Positions 13,979-23,527 of a DNA stretch of 26,352 bases are shown here, piece by piece (the first letter of the stretch is position 1; each line of letters opens with the position of its first letter). The stretch lies in assembly GCA_034178705.1 (NCBI GenBank), contig JAXFQY010000102.1, positions 1-26,352 of the forward strand, given 5' to 3'. The position numbers were made by a program, and so were the translations under genes. The notes under the pieces are model-generated. The model saw only the letters and a list, made by a program, of their open reading frames with translations, was not told where the DNA came from and did no database searches. Source of the stretch: RUG12395 sp034178705 (lineage in GTDB: Bacteria > Bacillota > Clostridia > Oscillospirales > CAG-272).

Positions 13979-15103
13979 CTACTTCCTTTTCTTTTCTTTG
14001 ACCAGGCGGACCATTTCCTCATAGATCCGCTTTCCCGAATCCGGAACTGCGAACGACTGAATCCGCCTGCTCATTTCCGCGCGACGCTCTGGGTTACAGG
14101 AGAGCCCAGCAATCTCATCCGCTAATTTCTCGGGTGTCAGATCTTTTTCCCTTATCACAACGGCTGCCCCGGAATCCGCAAGTAGTTTAGCATTTTTATA
14201 CTGCTGATCATTCGTTACATTCGGAGACGGAATCAAAATCGCACATTTTCCGAGAAGCGCCAGTTCCGAAAGGGTAATCGCGCCGCTCCGACAAACGACG
14301 ATATCTGCGGCTTCCATACGCTTCGGCATATCATAGATATAGGACAAAACCTCAATATAGGGCCCTCCGAGTCCCAGTTCAGCGAAGCTCGCCTTAAAGC
14401 TGACGTAATTTCTCTCCCCTGTTCCGATGCAGAACGCAGTACGGCTCAAGCGGGTATCCCGTTCGGCGAGCATGGAAAGAAGCGTTTCATTGATCCGATC
14501 GGCTCCGAGGCTGCCGCCATAGCAAAGTACATATGCGGACCGGTCATCCGGTGCTTCTTCCGGAAAGGCTGACTTTGACGAGGCCGCCGAAGAATAAAAG
14601 GAACCGCGCAGCGGGCAACCGACGTGAAGATGTTTGTCGGGATACTTCAGCCTTTGGGAACTTTCCTTGTAATTAAGGAAAACTCGGTCGACATATTTTT
14701 CGACGCGGGTAACGGTAACACCCGGAACTGCATTCGCTTCATGGACAGCACAGGGAACTCCGCGGCGTGCGGCGGCGACGAGTACAGGCCAGCTGACGTA
14801 TCCTCCGGTCCCCAGAACAAAATCCGGTTTAAACTCATCAATGATTTTTTCGGCAGCGCGCGGCGACACCAATGCAAGCCAAGCTGCTTTCAGATTTTTC
14901 GGAGACAGACTGCGCCGGAATCCGCGTACATCCACATGATACATCGGATATCCCTCTTTGGCTACAAGGCTGTTTTCCATACCCGTCGGAGTCCCGACAT
15001 AGCCGATTACTGCGTCGGGATCGTTCGCACGGATGATGTCGGCAATCGCAAGAGCGGGATTGATATGTCCGGCAGTACCGCCCCCGGTTAGTAAAACTCT
15101 CAT
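13979..15103 (-). CDS. murG: MurG, lipid II-forming GlcNAc transferase
   Basis: 374 residues. MurG adds GlcNAc to lipid I on the inner face of the membrane, making lipid II. The N-terminal glycine loop GGGTAGHINPALAIA (7-21) is the family signature (GGGTxGH). The C-terminal Rossmann domain holds the UDP-GlcNAc site, with CYGGSLGADRINE and the conserved VVCRSGAITLSELALLGK region. Ribosome binding site AAGGTGAC precedes ATG 15103. It lies 43 nt after ftsW. An undecaprenyl-pyrophosphoryl-MurNAc-pentapeptide N-acetylglucosaminyltransferase is the clear identity. Confidence 0.97.
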   Translation of the reverse strand: MRVLLTGGGTAGHINPALAIADIIRANDPDAVIGYVGTPTGMENSLVAKEGYPMYHVDVRGFRRSLSPKNLKAAWLALVSPRAAEKIIDEFKPDFVLGTGGYVSWPVLVAAARRGVPCAVHEANAVPGVTVTRVEKYVDRVFLNYKESSQRLKYPDKHLHVGCPLRGSFYSSAASSKSAFPEEAPDDRSAYVLCYGGSLGADRINETLLSMLAERDTRLSRTAFCIGTGERNYVSFKASFAELGLGGPYIEVLSYIYDMPKRMEAADIVVCRSGAITLSELALLGKCAILIPSPNVTNDQQYKNAKLLADSGAAVVIREKDLTPEKLADEIAGLSCNPERRAEMSRRIQSFAVPDSGKRIYEEMVRLVKEKKRK

Positions 15104-15146
15104 AAGTCACCTTATTAAAATTATTTCCTATCTGTTCGGGATGTGA

Positions 15147-16460
15147 TTATTTACGTATATAGGATGCCCTTGAAATAGAAAGCATAATCCCCATTTCCGC
15201 CGCGAGTACGATCAAAGAGGAACCGCCATAGCTGAAGAACGGCAGTGCAATACCCGTATTCGGGATAGAATTTGTAACGACTGCTACATTCAGAAGAACC
15301 TGTATCGCAAGATGGGAAGAGATTCCGAAAGCAACGATACTTGCAAAAGCGTCGGGGGCACGGCGCGAAATAAAGATTCCGCGTGCAACAAGCAGCCCAA
15401 AAAGCAGGAGAAGCACACAGGCCCCTACAAAACCAAGCTCCTCACAGACAATCGTAAAAATAAAATCATTATGCGGCTGAGAAACATAGCTGAATTTCAG
15501 ACGGCTCTGCCCCAGCCCCAGACCGAACGGTCCGCCCGATCCGATCGCGTACAATCCCTGAATGGTCTGCCAGCCGCCTTCAAGCCGGTACTGATACGGA
15601 TCCAACCAAACCTCGACACGCTTGCTTGCGTACGGAAACACGACAATCAGTATAACAACAACGGCAACCCCAAGAAAAAGAATGGGAAAGAGATCACGAA
15701 CCCGTGATCCGGAGTAAAACATAACAAGTCCGCCGATCAGCGTAATAATGACCAGCCCGGATATATGTTTTTCTAACATGACAAGCACGTCAATGCCGCC
15801 GATAAACAGAAAAGGAATCACGATTCCGTATACAAAGGAATTGCGGTTGTTTGCCTTTCTCAGTTTTCTGTTTTCAAGCCCGTGAAGCGACGGATTGCGG
15901 CGATAGGCAATTATTTTATCCTTATTCAAGCTCATAAACCGTGCCAAAGCAAGGATCAGCGTGATTTTTGCAATTTCAGATGGCTGGACAGAGATCCCGA
16001 AAACCTCAAACCAACGCTGTGCCCCGCCGCGAGCCAGTCCGTACACAAGGACTGCCCCGAGAAGTCCGAGCGACACGGCATAGAGTATATTTGCCGTATT
16101 GAAAAAGAATTTATAGGGGATCGCAGATATGACCGGAATAATGATCAGACTCAGAAAAACAAATACAATCTGTCGCTTCGCGAAGTAAAAGCTGTCGCCG
16201 AAGCGTGCAGACGCATCCGCGTAGCTTGCAGAGAACACCATTACAGAGCCAAAAAGCATAAGAATCAGGACGAGGACAAAAAAAACGGGATCAAAGCCGC
16301 TTTTTCGCTCGACAAGCGTTCCGACATCGCCTTCGACACGAATGTCCGGGCGGCGACGGACCGGGTGGTTCAAACCCGTTACAAGTTTTGCGTCTTCTTT
16401 TGTCTGATTCGGAAGAAGAAGGGCTTTCCCCTTTTCCTCCGGTGTTCTGCGGTCTTTCAT
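15147..16460 (-). CDS. ftsW: FtsW, SEDS-family peptidoglycan glycosyltransferase
   Basis: 437 residues from ATG 16460, chosen for GGAGG 4 nt upstream; an upstream extension overlapping mraY has no such site. After a charged cytoplasmic N-terminus of about 70 residues come about ten membrane segments. SEDS signatures include GVQPSEIAK-like SVQPSEIAK, GLGLGQSRLKFSYVSQPHNDFIF (given here in pieces GLGLGQS and PHNDFIF) and LPFFSYGGSS near the C-terminus. FtsW polymerises lipid II at the septum with a class B PBP. A charged cytoplasmic loop (near RRNPSLHGLENRKLRKANNR) sits mid-protein. The cluster position next to murG and a class B PBP favours FtsW over RodA or SpoVE. Confidence 0.93.
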   Translation of the reverse strand: MKDRRTPEEKGKALLLPNQTKEDAKLVTGLNHPVRRRPDIRVEGDVGTLVERKSGFDPVFFVLVLILMLFGSVMVFSASYADASARFGDSFYFAKRQIVFVFLSLIIIPVISAIPYKFFFNTANILYAVSLGLLGAVLVYGLARGGAQRWFEVFGISVQPSEIAKITLILALARFMSLNKDKIIAYRRNPSLHGLENRKLRKANNRNSFVYGIVIPFLFIGGIDVLVMLEKHISGLVIITLIGGLVMFYSGSRVRDLFPILFLGVAVVVILIVVFPYASKRVEVWLDPYQYRLEGGWQTIQGLYAIGSGGPFGLGLGQSRLKFSYVSQPHNDFIFTIVCEELGFVGACVLLLLFGLLVARGIFISRRAPDAFASIVAFGISSHLAIQVLLNVAVVTNSIPNTGIALPFFSYGGSSLIVLAAEMGIMLSISRASYIRK

Positions 16461-16470
16461 TTTGCCTCCG

Positions 16471-17463
16471 TCAGAGTGCGAAATAAGAAAGGATGCAGAA
16501 AAGAAGCGTAATTCCGGAGAACACATAGCAGATCTTCAGCTCGCTCCATCCGCACATTTCAAAGTGGTGGTGAATCGGTGCCATACGAAATATTCTTTTC
16601 TTTGTCAACTTATAGCATCCAACCTGCAGAATCACTGATGCGCTTTCCAGAACGAAAACAATTCCGTAGATAAGCACCAGAAAGGGGGTGGCGAGCATAA
16701 ATGCCGATCCAGCAAAAAGTCCGCCAAGAAACAACGATCCGGTATCCCCCATAAAGACACGCGCAGGGTGATAATTATATACAAGAAAGCCGAGGACACC
16801 TCCGACGATCCCGCATCCGATCACTCCAAGAGGGATATTTCCCGATCGGACAGCCGCCAAAAACAGAAAACCGCCGATTACAAAGGAAATCATCGAAAGG
16901 AGACCGTCAATTCCGTCGGTAAGATTCACAGAGTTTACAATTCCTGTTATCAGAATCAATACAAGAAGATAATAGAAGAGTCCGAGTTCCACTTCAATGG
17001 AGGTAAACGGAATCCTGAGGATACTGTCTACCAGCCCCTCGTGATACATTCCGAGAAGATACACAGCGGCACAAACAAGCTGCAGAAGATATTTCTGCGG
17101 AGGCGTGAGTCCCTCATTCTGCTTTTTCTGAAGTTTTTTCCAGTCATCAAAAATACCGACACAGCCGTTGGAAACCGCAAGAAACAGGGTCAAAGCGCCG
17201 CCTGCACAAAGCTTGCTGTCCGCATCCCCGGTAAAATAGGCAACCGCGAGAAGAACCGCACCGACAACCGTGATAACAGCAAGGAAGGACAGTCCTCCCA
17301 TGGTCGGTGTTCCGTCCTTGGATTTGTGCCAGCGCGGACCGATCTCAAGAATTTTCTGACCCATTTTCTTGCTCTTCAGGATGGGGATCAGCTTGCGAAG
17401 AACAATTACCGTCAGCAAAAAACAAGTAGCAGCCATGATAAGCGAATATCCGTAGATGCCCAT
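16471..17463 (-). CDS. mraY: MraY, phospho-MurNAc-pentapeptide transferase
   Basis: 330 residues with about ten membrane segments. MraY moves phospho-MurNAc-pentapeptide onto undecaprenyl phosphate to make lipid I. Family motifs seen: HKSKDGTPTMGG near residue 46, NSVNLTDGIDGL (near 184), VFMGDTGSLFLGG (about 235) and the HHHFE motif (about 297) near the C-terminus. GGAGG lies just upstream of ATG 17463. It follows murF by 17 nt and is followed directly by ftsW. In most Firmicutes murD would come next, and it is absent here. Confidence 0.97.
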   Translation of the reverse strand: MGIYGYSLIMAATCFLLTVIVLRKLIPILKSKKMGQKILEIGPRWHKSKDGTPTMGGLSFLAVITVVGAVLLAVAYFTGDADSKLCAGGALTLFLAVSNGCVGIFDDWKKLQKKQNEGLTPPQKYLLQLVCAAVYLLGMYHEGLVDSILRIPFTSIEVELGLFYYLLVLILITGIVNSVNLTDGIDGLLSMISFVIGGFLFLAAVRSGNIPLGVIGCGIVGGVLGFLVYNYHPARVFMGDTGSLFLGGLFAGSAFMLATPFLVLIYGIVFVLESASVILQVGCYKLTKKRIFRMAPIHHHFEMCGWSELKICYVFSGITLLFCILSYFAL

Positions 17464-17480
17464 ACAATCCTCCGGGAGAG

Positions 17481-18920
17481 TCAGGAAATCTGATCTCCGT
17501 GTTCTTTCAAATACCCGATGATTTTTTCAGCGGCAACAGCCCGACTTGCCTTCACGAGCAGAACATCCCCCCGCCGAAGGAGTCCGAGCAGCTTTTCAGC
17601 ACAGGAATCCGGAGCGGAAAGGTTGATTTCCGAAATAACCCGATCCGAGGGCATACCGTTCTGCTTTGCAGACTCAGCCGTACAGACAGCGGCTATTCCG
17701 AAGGTGACAAGACCGTCCAGGCCCAACTTCGCTACCTCTCTGCCGAGTTTTTCATGCTCTGTGCGTGTTTCCGAGCCGAGCTCACGCATATCACCGAGTA
17801 AGGCAAACTTTCTTGCGTTCTTTTCCCGGGCAAGCTCACAGAGAACGGAAAGCGACGCGCGCATTGATTCCGGACTTGCATTATAGCTGGCATCAATCAC
17901 CGTTACTCCGGAGATTTCATAGATGCTCTGGCGCATAGCAGCATTCCGGAAACAGGCAAGCCCCTCGCGTAATTCATCATCCGATATTCCGAAGCGGTGA
18001 CCGATTGCAGCAGCAAACAACGCAGCGTAGACATGATGAATTCCCAGCTCCGGAATCATCAGATCGCAAAGAGTTCTTTCGCCGCACACCAAATCGAAAT
18101 AGGTTCTCCCACTCTCATACCGGATATGATCGGCGCGATATTCCCCGTTTTCGGTATAAACCGAAACAAATACAGTATTCTTCTTTCCGGCAAGCTGGCG
18201 AAGCAGGGGTTCGTCCCCGCACAGCACCAGCACACCGTCATCTTTCATACCCGCGGTAATCTCGGATTTTGCCTTGGCAATGCCCTCCCGGGAGCCGAGA
18301 AACTCAATATGCGAGGTACCGATGTTCGTAATCACCCCGAAATCCGGGCGTGCAATCATGGAAAGACGCTCAATCTCCCCGAAATTGCTCATCCCCATTT
18401 CCAGAACGCCGACCTCGGTTTCCGGTCCGAATCCGAGCATTGTCAGAGAAAGTCCGATATCCGTATTCAAATTTCCTTCTGTCTTTCCGACCCGGAATCG
18501 GCGGGAAAGAACAGAGGCAATCATCTCCTTGGTTGTTGTTTTCCCGACACTGCCGGTAACCGCAACAATACGGAGGGGGCGTTTTGTCCGATATGCATAG
18601 GCAAGATCGCCAAGCGCTCGCTGCGGATCATCACAACGCAGAAAAACAAAGGGATGCCCAAGATCCTCTGCCTGCGCAGGCAGGCGGTCAGAGAGAACGC
18701 AAACCGCTCCGGAAAGAACAGCAGATGCCGAAAAATCCGCACCATCAAAGCGCTCGCCTTTTATGGCAACATAGAGATCACCGCTTTCCGTTTTTCTGCT
18801 GTCTGTTGAAACTCCGCTGATCCGTATGGAGGTATCACAACCATAACATACAGGCGTACATCCTATCATCGCGGCTAACTCCGCCGCACTTACCGGCCCC
18901 ATTCCCAGTTTCACGCTCAT
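17481..18920 (-). CDS. murF: MurF, UDP-MurNAc-tripeptide D-Ala-D-Ala ligase
   Basis: 479 residues, three Mur-ligase domains: an N-terminal UDP-substrate domain, a central ATPase domain with GSVGKTTTKE (123-132) and a C-terminal ligase domain with DASYNASPESMRAS (split as DASYNASPES and MRAS), the MurF-type version. MurF adds D-Ala-D-Ala to complete the cytoplasmic pentapeptide precursor. Start ATG 18920 overlaps the murE stop by 4 nt (ATGA), with GGAG upstream, so the two are translationally coupled. Length is normal for the family. Confidence 0.96.
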   Translation of the reverse strand: MSVKLGMGPVSAAELAAMIGCTPVCYGCDTSIRISGVSTDSRKTESGDLYVAIKGERFDGADFSASAVLSGAVCVLSDRLPAQAEDLGHPFVFLRCDDPQRALGDLAYAYRTKRPLRIVAVTGSVGKTTTKEMIASVLSRRFRVGKTEGNLNTDIGLSLTMLGFGPETEVGVLEMGMSNFGEIERLSMIARPDFGVITNIGTSHIEFLGSREGIAKAKSEITAGMKDDGVLVLCGDEPLLRQLAGKKNTVFVSVYTENGEYRADHIRYESGRTYFDLVCGERTLCDLMIPELGIHHVYAALFAAAIGHRFGISDDELREGLACFRNAAMRQSIYEISGVTVIDASYNASPESMRASLSVLCELAREKNARKFALLGDMRELGSETRTEHEKLGREVAKLGLDGLVTFGIAAVCTAESAKQNGMPSDRVISEINLSAPDSCAEKLLGLLRRGDVLLVKASRAVAAEKIIGYLKEHGDQIS

Positions 18921-20422
18921 TTTATACTCCGTTTTTTTAATAATTCCATTCTTTTTTCAGCGGCACTCTCTACGGCCTCCCGCTCCGAATAGTAATGCCG
19001 ACCGTCTGCATCAATTTCATAGTCTTCTCTGCCCTTTCCGACAAGAAGAACCGTATCTCCTTGGCGCGCCAGACAAATTGCTGCGGTTATTGCTTCTCCG
19101 CGATTCATGACAACCGTTTTATGGTTAAAGTCTTTCATTCCTCTGAGTATATCTTTAACTATGGAAACAGGCGATTCCGAACGGGGATTGTCAGAGGTCA
19201 CAATCACCAGATCCGACCCCTCTGCCGCCGCACGTCCCATTGGCGCGCGCTTTCCTTTGTCGCGGTCCCCGCCGCAGCCGAACACGGTGATCAGCCGCCC
19301 GCTCTTTCTGCAGGAAGCAAGTGAAGAGAGGAGTCGCTGCATCGCCATTTCCGTATGAGCGTAATCAATAATAACCGAAACACCGGGTAGCGATTCCGGA
19401 ACCATACGCTCCACCCTTCCCGGAATCCTCTCTAAGGATTCTGCTGCATCCGCAACAGTTTCGGGGGAGACACCGGCAAGGAGGGCGGCAGCAGCGGCAC
19501 CAAGAGAATTCATCACTGTGAAGTCCCCCGCAATCCTGGATCTCATGCGAAAAGCGGCACGGGGAGACACAAGAAGATAGCTGACACCGTATACAGCTTG
19601 AACACGTTTCCGCAATGCGGAAAAATCGCATTGCGATGTTCCGAACGAGAACGCGCGCGGATACCAGTGAAATGCCTGTCTCCATTCCGGATCATCCCCG
19701 TTGTATATTACCGTATCACTTTGTGAGGCAAGATGAAGCTTGGCCCTTTTATATTCCTCTCTTGTACCGTGGAAGTCAAGATGATCGGAAGCAAAATTTG
19801 TGAAAATTGCACTGCGGAAACAAATCGGTGCAACCTTCTGAAGAGCAAGTGCATGACTGGACACCTCCATGACAACATCCGTTACCCCCTCCGAAGCCAG
19901 CTCGGCGAGCATGGGATAGAGCAGCTCCGGATCCGGTGTCGTCATCTGAGAGATTCCCGTGTTCTGCGGTGGGAAAGGAACTCTATGCCCGTCGTGAAAC
20001 AATCCGTTGGAACCGATCATTGCCGTATGTCTTCCGTCCGCAGCAAGCATTCTTTCAAGAAAATAGGCGGTGCTCGTTTTCCCGTTTGTACCTGTGATTC
20101 CGAAAATCCGCATGCGAAGCTGAGGCTGCCCGAAAGCCGCAGCACAGAGTCGCGCAAATCCGGCACGAACGGAAGCAGCGCGAACGATCGGAAGACCGAA
20201 ACTCTCACCGCAATAGTCCCGTCCTGCAAGGATAGCCGCTGCACCGCGTGCCGCAGCATCTGCAATATACTTTTCCCCGCTGTCAGTTCTTCCTGGGATG
20301 GCAGCAAACAGTTCGCCGCCCTTTACGGTTCTGCTGTCACGGGTAACCCCGCTGATTTCCGGATCTGTGTTTCCGTGCGGAGCTGTCAGCCCCGCTGTGC
20401 GTAGAAGCTCTCCTAACCTCAT
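18917..20422 (-). CDS. murE: MurE, UDP-MurNAc-dipeptide meso-diaminopimelate ligase
   Basis: 501 residues with the three Mur-ligase domains. The P-loop is GTNGKTS (111-117). The motif DNPR (411-414), in SDNPRSESP, is the signature of enzymes that add meso-diaminopimelate rather than lysine, so a meso-DAP peptidoglycan is predicted. The usual DYAHTP stretch reads DYAHTE here. MurE adds the third residue of the stem peptide in the cytoplasm. CGGAG precedes ATG 20422. The gene lies 33 nt after the PBP gene and overlaps murF by 4 nt. Confidence 0.96.
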   Translation of the reverse strand: MRLGELLRTAGLTAPHGNTDPEISGVTRDSRTVKGGELFAAIPGRTDSGEKYIADAAARGAAAILAGRDYCGESFGLPIVRAASVRAGFARLCAAAFGQPQLRMRIFGITGTNGKTSTAYFLERMLAADGRHTAMIGSNGLFHDGHRVPFPPQNTGISQMTTPDPELLYPMLAELASEGVTDVVMEVSSHALALQKVAPICFRSAIFTNFASDHLDFHGTREEYKRAKLHLASQSDTVIYNGDDPEWRQAFHWYPRAFSFGTSQCDFSALRKRVQAVYGVSYLLVSPRAAFRMRSRIAGDFTVMNSLGAAAAALLAGVSPETVADAAESLERIPGRVERMVPESLPGVSVIIDYAHTEMAMQRLLSSLASCRKSGRLITVFGCGGDRDKGKRAPMGRAAAEGSDLVIVTSDNPRSESPVSIVKDILRGMKDFNHKTVVMNRGEAITAAICLARQGDTVLLVGKGREDYEIDADGRHYYSEREAVESAAEKRMELLKKRSIK

Positions 20423-20455
20423 GTTCCGCTCCGGTCAAAGATTACTTCCTTTTGG

Positions 20456-22777
20456 TCAATCTGTGTTGTCCATATGTCTCATGGAAATGGTAACAGCGGT
20501 TCCCCGGGGAACCTCGGTTTCCGGGGCAACAGACTGAGAATAGACTACCGCACCGGCCGTTCCGGTGTTTGTTGCTCCAATTACATGAACACTAAGCCCG
20601 GCGTTCACAAGTCTCCGCGATGCCTCGGCTGCGCTGAGACCGCTGACATTCGGGACCTTTACCGTGTTCTTTATGATTTCATTTCCGGTATAAAGGATAA
20701 CACGCGCGGATCCCTTTGTAACCGCAACACCGCTTGATGGGATTTGACCGGTAACTGCATTTCCGTCTCCGATTACCTCAACCGTAAGTCCCGCCGATTT
20801 TGCTTTGTTTTTCGCAGTTTCCAGATCGAGTCCGATATAGTTCCCTACACTGATTTCGAGCGTTGCAAGCTCTTCTTCGGTGTAGGTGGGCTCAAACCCA
20901 AGATACGGAAGGATCTCTGCCATAAATTGTGCACAGTACGGAGCAGCAACATTGCTTCCGTAAGTATTGGAACAGGTCGGCTCGTCACAGAGAAAGAGGA
21001 TGGCGATCTCCGGGTCATACGCCGGTGCATATGCGAGGGTACTTCCGGCTCGGAGATAGGAATTCCCGTTTTCATCAAGAACATCGAACTTTTCGGAGGT
21101 TCCGGTTTTGCCGCAGATACGATATCCTTTGACATAACAGTTTGTATTTCCACCGAGGACAAAAACGCTTTCTTCGAGGATGTTGTTTAGAAGCTTCGAT
21201 GTGGCTTCGCTGATAACCTGACGTTTTACCTCTGTCTCATAAGTATAAACTGTTTTTCCGTTTTCATCGACCAGCGAGGAAATCAGATGCGGCGTCACAA
21301 GGTATCCGCCGTTTGCTACCGCCGAAAGCGCAGTAATCTGCTGAACCAAAGTAGTCTTAAAGCGCTGACCGAAAGAAGAAACAGCCAGCTCCACCGGTCC
21401 GAGGTTTTCTTTTTTATGAAAATAGGTAACCGCCTCACCGGGGAGATCAATACCGCTTTTAGCCAGATATCCGTATGCACCGAAATAATCATAAAAGGAT
21501 TCACTGCCGACCCGTGCAGCTACCTGCATCAGAACCGGGTTACAGGAATACTGAAGACCCAAACGGAAGGTCACAGCGCCATGCCCCCAGGTACGGTGAC
21601 ACCGGATACGGGTGCCTGTGCCTTCAACAACGTACGAACCGGAGCAATAAAACTGATCGGTTTCTTTCAGCACTCCCATTTCCAGTGCCATGGAGGAAGT
21701 TATCGGCTTGAAGGTGGAGCCGGGCTCATAAAGCTCGGAAACGCACTTGTTTGCCCACATTTCAAGTCGGTATTCCTTTTTCAGTTCTTTGTATTCCTCG
21801 CTGTCCTCCGCGTATCCGGAAGTTTCCAGCTTATTCTGATAAAACGCATTCAGTGTATAGGGATCATTGAGATCAAAGCCGGGATAAACGCCCATCGCCA
21901 GAATAGCACCGGTCTTAACATTGATAACGATGGCGGCAACCTTCGCATCCGGCGCACAATCATTGTAGGATGCAAGCAGCTGCCGTTCAAGAGCCTCCTG
22001 TACGGTAACATCCAGCGTCGTCACAAGTTTAAGCCCGCTTTGGGACTCATAGTATGTTTCAAAGTCGAAAGGCATATCGTTTCCGTAGCTATCCTTCGCA
22101 GAAATATATCTGCCCGGTGTGCCGGTAAGCTCATCGTTATAAGAAAGCTCCAATCCGTACACACCGTTTCCGTCCGAACCGGTAAAACCGATAACAGTCG
22201 CCGCAAGATCGCCGTGTGGGTAGTAGCGTACGGAAAGTGCCTGAAGATGAACCTGATTCTCAAGCCCGTATTCCTCAATAAAGGCAACAATCTCATCCTT
22301 GACGGATGCATCCACTCTTGCCTTCAGCGTTTCGTCCAAACGATTTTTCTTTTCACAGCGCTGCAAAATGGTTTCTTTCTCAATTCCGAGAATGTCAGAG
22401 AGATGATTTGCGATCAGTTCACTTTGCTTGATTCCCTTTTCTTCCTCCTGCACACCGGAAGCCCCGAAGCGCAGAAAGCTGCGATGCATTGAGGACTTTT
22501 TTTCTGCGCGGTCGATGTCGCGCGGCGAGATAAACACACGCCATGCCGTAACATTTGTTGCCAGCGCGGACATATTGGTGTCGTAAATTTCCCCTCTTTT
22601 TGCCGATTCCTTTGTTTCCACCGTCACCTGATCGACAACAAGAGACTGATAATAGTCATAACTGATGATCTGAATATAAAACAGTCTGCCAATTAATGCG
22701 GCGGTAAGAAGAAAAAACACAGCAAGTACAAAACGCCTGCGACCCGTGAAAACACGATAATGTGATCCTGTCGCCAT
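20456..22777 (-). CDS. Class B penicillin-binding protein with two PASTA domains (PBP2B/SpoVD family)
   Basis: 773 residues: one N-terminal membrane anchor (about 15-37), a class B dimerisation domain, and a transpeptidase domain with active-site STFK (Ser354-Lys357), SCN (411-413) and KTGT (557-560). Two PASTA domains end the protein (about 640-698 and 704-768). It crosslinks septal peptidoglycan with FtsW outside the membrane. In Bacillus this spot holds pbpB and the sporulation paralogue spoVD; here there is one gene, so which role it fills cannot be told. AGGAGA lies 11 nt before ATG 22777. The 84-nt gap before it contains a hairpin. Confidence 0.94.
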   Translation of the reverse strand: MATGSHYRVFTGRRRFVLAVFFLLTAALIGRLFYIQIISYDYYQSLVVDQVTVETKESAKRGEIYDTNMSALATNVTAWRVFISPRDIDRAEKKSSMHRSFLRFGASGVQEEEKGIKQSELIANHLSDILGIEKETILQRCEKKNRLDETLKARVDASVKDEIVAFIEEYGLENQVHLQALSVRYYPHGDLAATVIGFTGSDGNGVYGLELSYNDELTGTPGRYISAKDSYGNDMPFDFETYYESQSGLKLVTTLDVTVQEALERQLLASYNDCAPDAKVAAIVINVKTGAILAMGVYPGFDLNDPYTLNAFYQNKLETSGYAEDSEEYKELKKEYRLEMWANKCVSELYEPGSTFKPITSSMALEMGVLKETDQFYCSGSYVVEGTGTRIRCHRTWGHGAVTFRLGLQYSCNPVLMQVAARVGSESFYDYFGAYGYLAKSGIDLPGEAVTYFHKKENLGPVELAVSSFGQRFKTTLVQQITALSAVANGGYLVTPHLISSLVDENGKTVYTYETEVKRQVISEATSKLLNNILEESVFVLGGNTNCYVKGYRICGKTGTSEKFDVLDENGNSYLRAGSTLAYAPAYDPEIAILFLCDEPTCSNTYGSNVAAPYCAQFMAEILPYLGFEPTYTEEELATLEISVGNYIGLDLETAKNKAKSAGLTVEVIGDGNAVTGQIPSSGVAVTKGSARVILYTGNEIIKNTVKVPNVSGLSAAEASRRLVNAGLSVHVIGATNTGTAGAVVYSQSVAPETEVPRGTAVTISMRHMDNTD

Positions 22778-22804
22778 CTTACCGTACTTCTCCTTTCATC
22801 GGCG

Positions 22805-22843
22805 ATTGCCCATGCCGTGTTATCATGCAACGGCACGGGCAAT
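22805..22843 (-). repeat. Intergenic hairpin between ftsL and the PBP gene
   Basis: ATTGCCCATGCCGT (22805-22818) and ACGGCACGGGCAAT (22830-22843) pair over 14 positions with one G-T or A-C position and an 11-nt loop. No T-run follows on the minus strand. It may be an RNA-processing or partial-attenuation site within the operon. Confidence 0.55.
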
Positions 22844-22861
22844 GTTCTGCTTTATCACATT

Positions 22862-23515
22862 TTATTCGGCGTTATCCGAATTATTCCAGAGGCTGCGAAG
22901 ACGCTCGGCAAAGGCGGAAATCAAAGACATCGTTCCCTTGCTTCCCGCATCCTTCTCCGCAAGATCCACCGAGTCCTCGGAAGCAATCGAAAGAAAAGCG
23001 CTGTCTGCTTTATCCTTCTGAATCATTCCGTACTCTTCGACTGCAATTCTTCCAACCTCATCAAGGTCAACACGCGAATCCAGTGCACTATTCAGATCGG
23101 CAATCTCTCCATTAGAAGCAGAAAGATTGCTGCGCGCATCACTGTATGCCCTGTTTGCCCCCGAAAGCTGAACAGAACTGTACACGACAGCCGCCAGAAT
23201 ACAGGCAAATACCAGTGTCATTAACACCGATGCAGCAGGAAAGCGCGTCCGAACCCGTTCGGTACGTTCTGCCGTGTCCAGTGTAAAGAATTTCTCACCG
23301 ATGGCGGAGAATACGCTCTTTTTCTCAGTTGCGGCACGGATTGCACTTCTACGGTGCAGCCCCTCTATTCTTGCCAGTTTGTCCGCGGTTGTAAGCTTTT
23401 TTTCCTTAACCTCAAGCAGATAGCGACGATAGTTTTCCATCGCACGCCTGCCCGGGGTATTTGCGCTTCTTCTGAAGCCGTAGAGATCGTTTTCGGTAAT
23501 CTGATATGCTGTCAT
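22862..23515 (-). CDS. ftsL: FtsL-like cell division protein
   Basis: 217 residues with one membrane segment (about 93-115, AASVLMTLVFACILAAVVYSS) and a short coiled coil just outside (about 117-150), ending in RVDLDEVGRIAVEEYGMIQKD, the FtsL/DivIC-type motif. FtsL recruits and activates FtsW and its PBP partner. The assignment rests on topology and position between rsmH and the PBP gene, since FtsL sequence is poorly conserved. It is longer than typical FtsL (about 100-120 residues) because of a basic cytoplasmic N-terminus of about 90 residues and an acidic-to-helical C-terminal tail of about 45 residues. AAGGAG lies upstream of ATG 23515. Confidence 0.75.
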   Translation of the reverse strand: MTAYQITENDLYGFRRSANTPGRRAMENYRRYLLEVKEKKLTTADKLARIEGLHRRSAIRAATEKKSVFSAIGEKFFTLDTAERTERVRTRFPAASVLMTLVFACILAAVVYSSVQLSGANRAYSDARSNLSASNGEIADLNSALDSRVDLDEVGRIAVEEYGMIQKDKADSAFLSIASEDSVDLAEKDAGSKGTMSLISAFAERLRSLWNNSDNAE

Positions 23516-23527
23516 GTCGTCTCCTTT

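Noticed and set aside
16461..16526. Upstream extension of ftsW into mraY
   Set aside because: No ribosome binding site at the longer start; ATG 16460 has GGAGG at the right distance.
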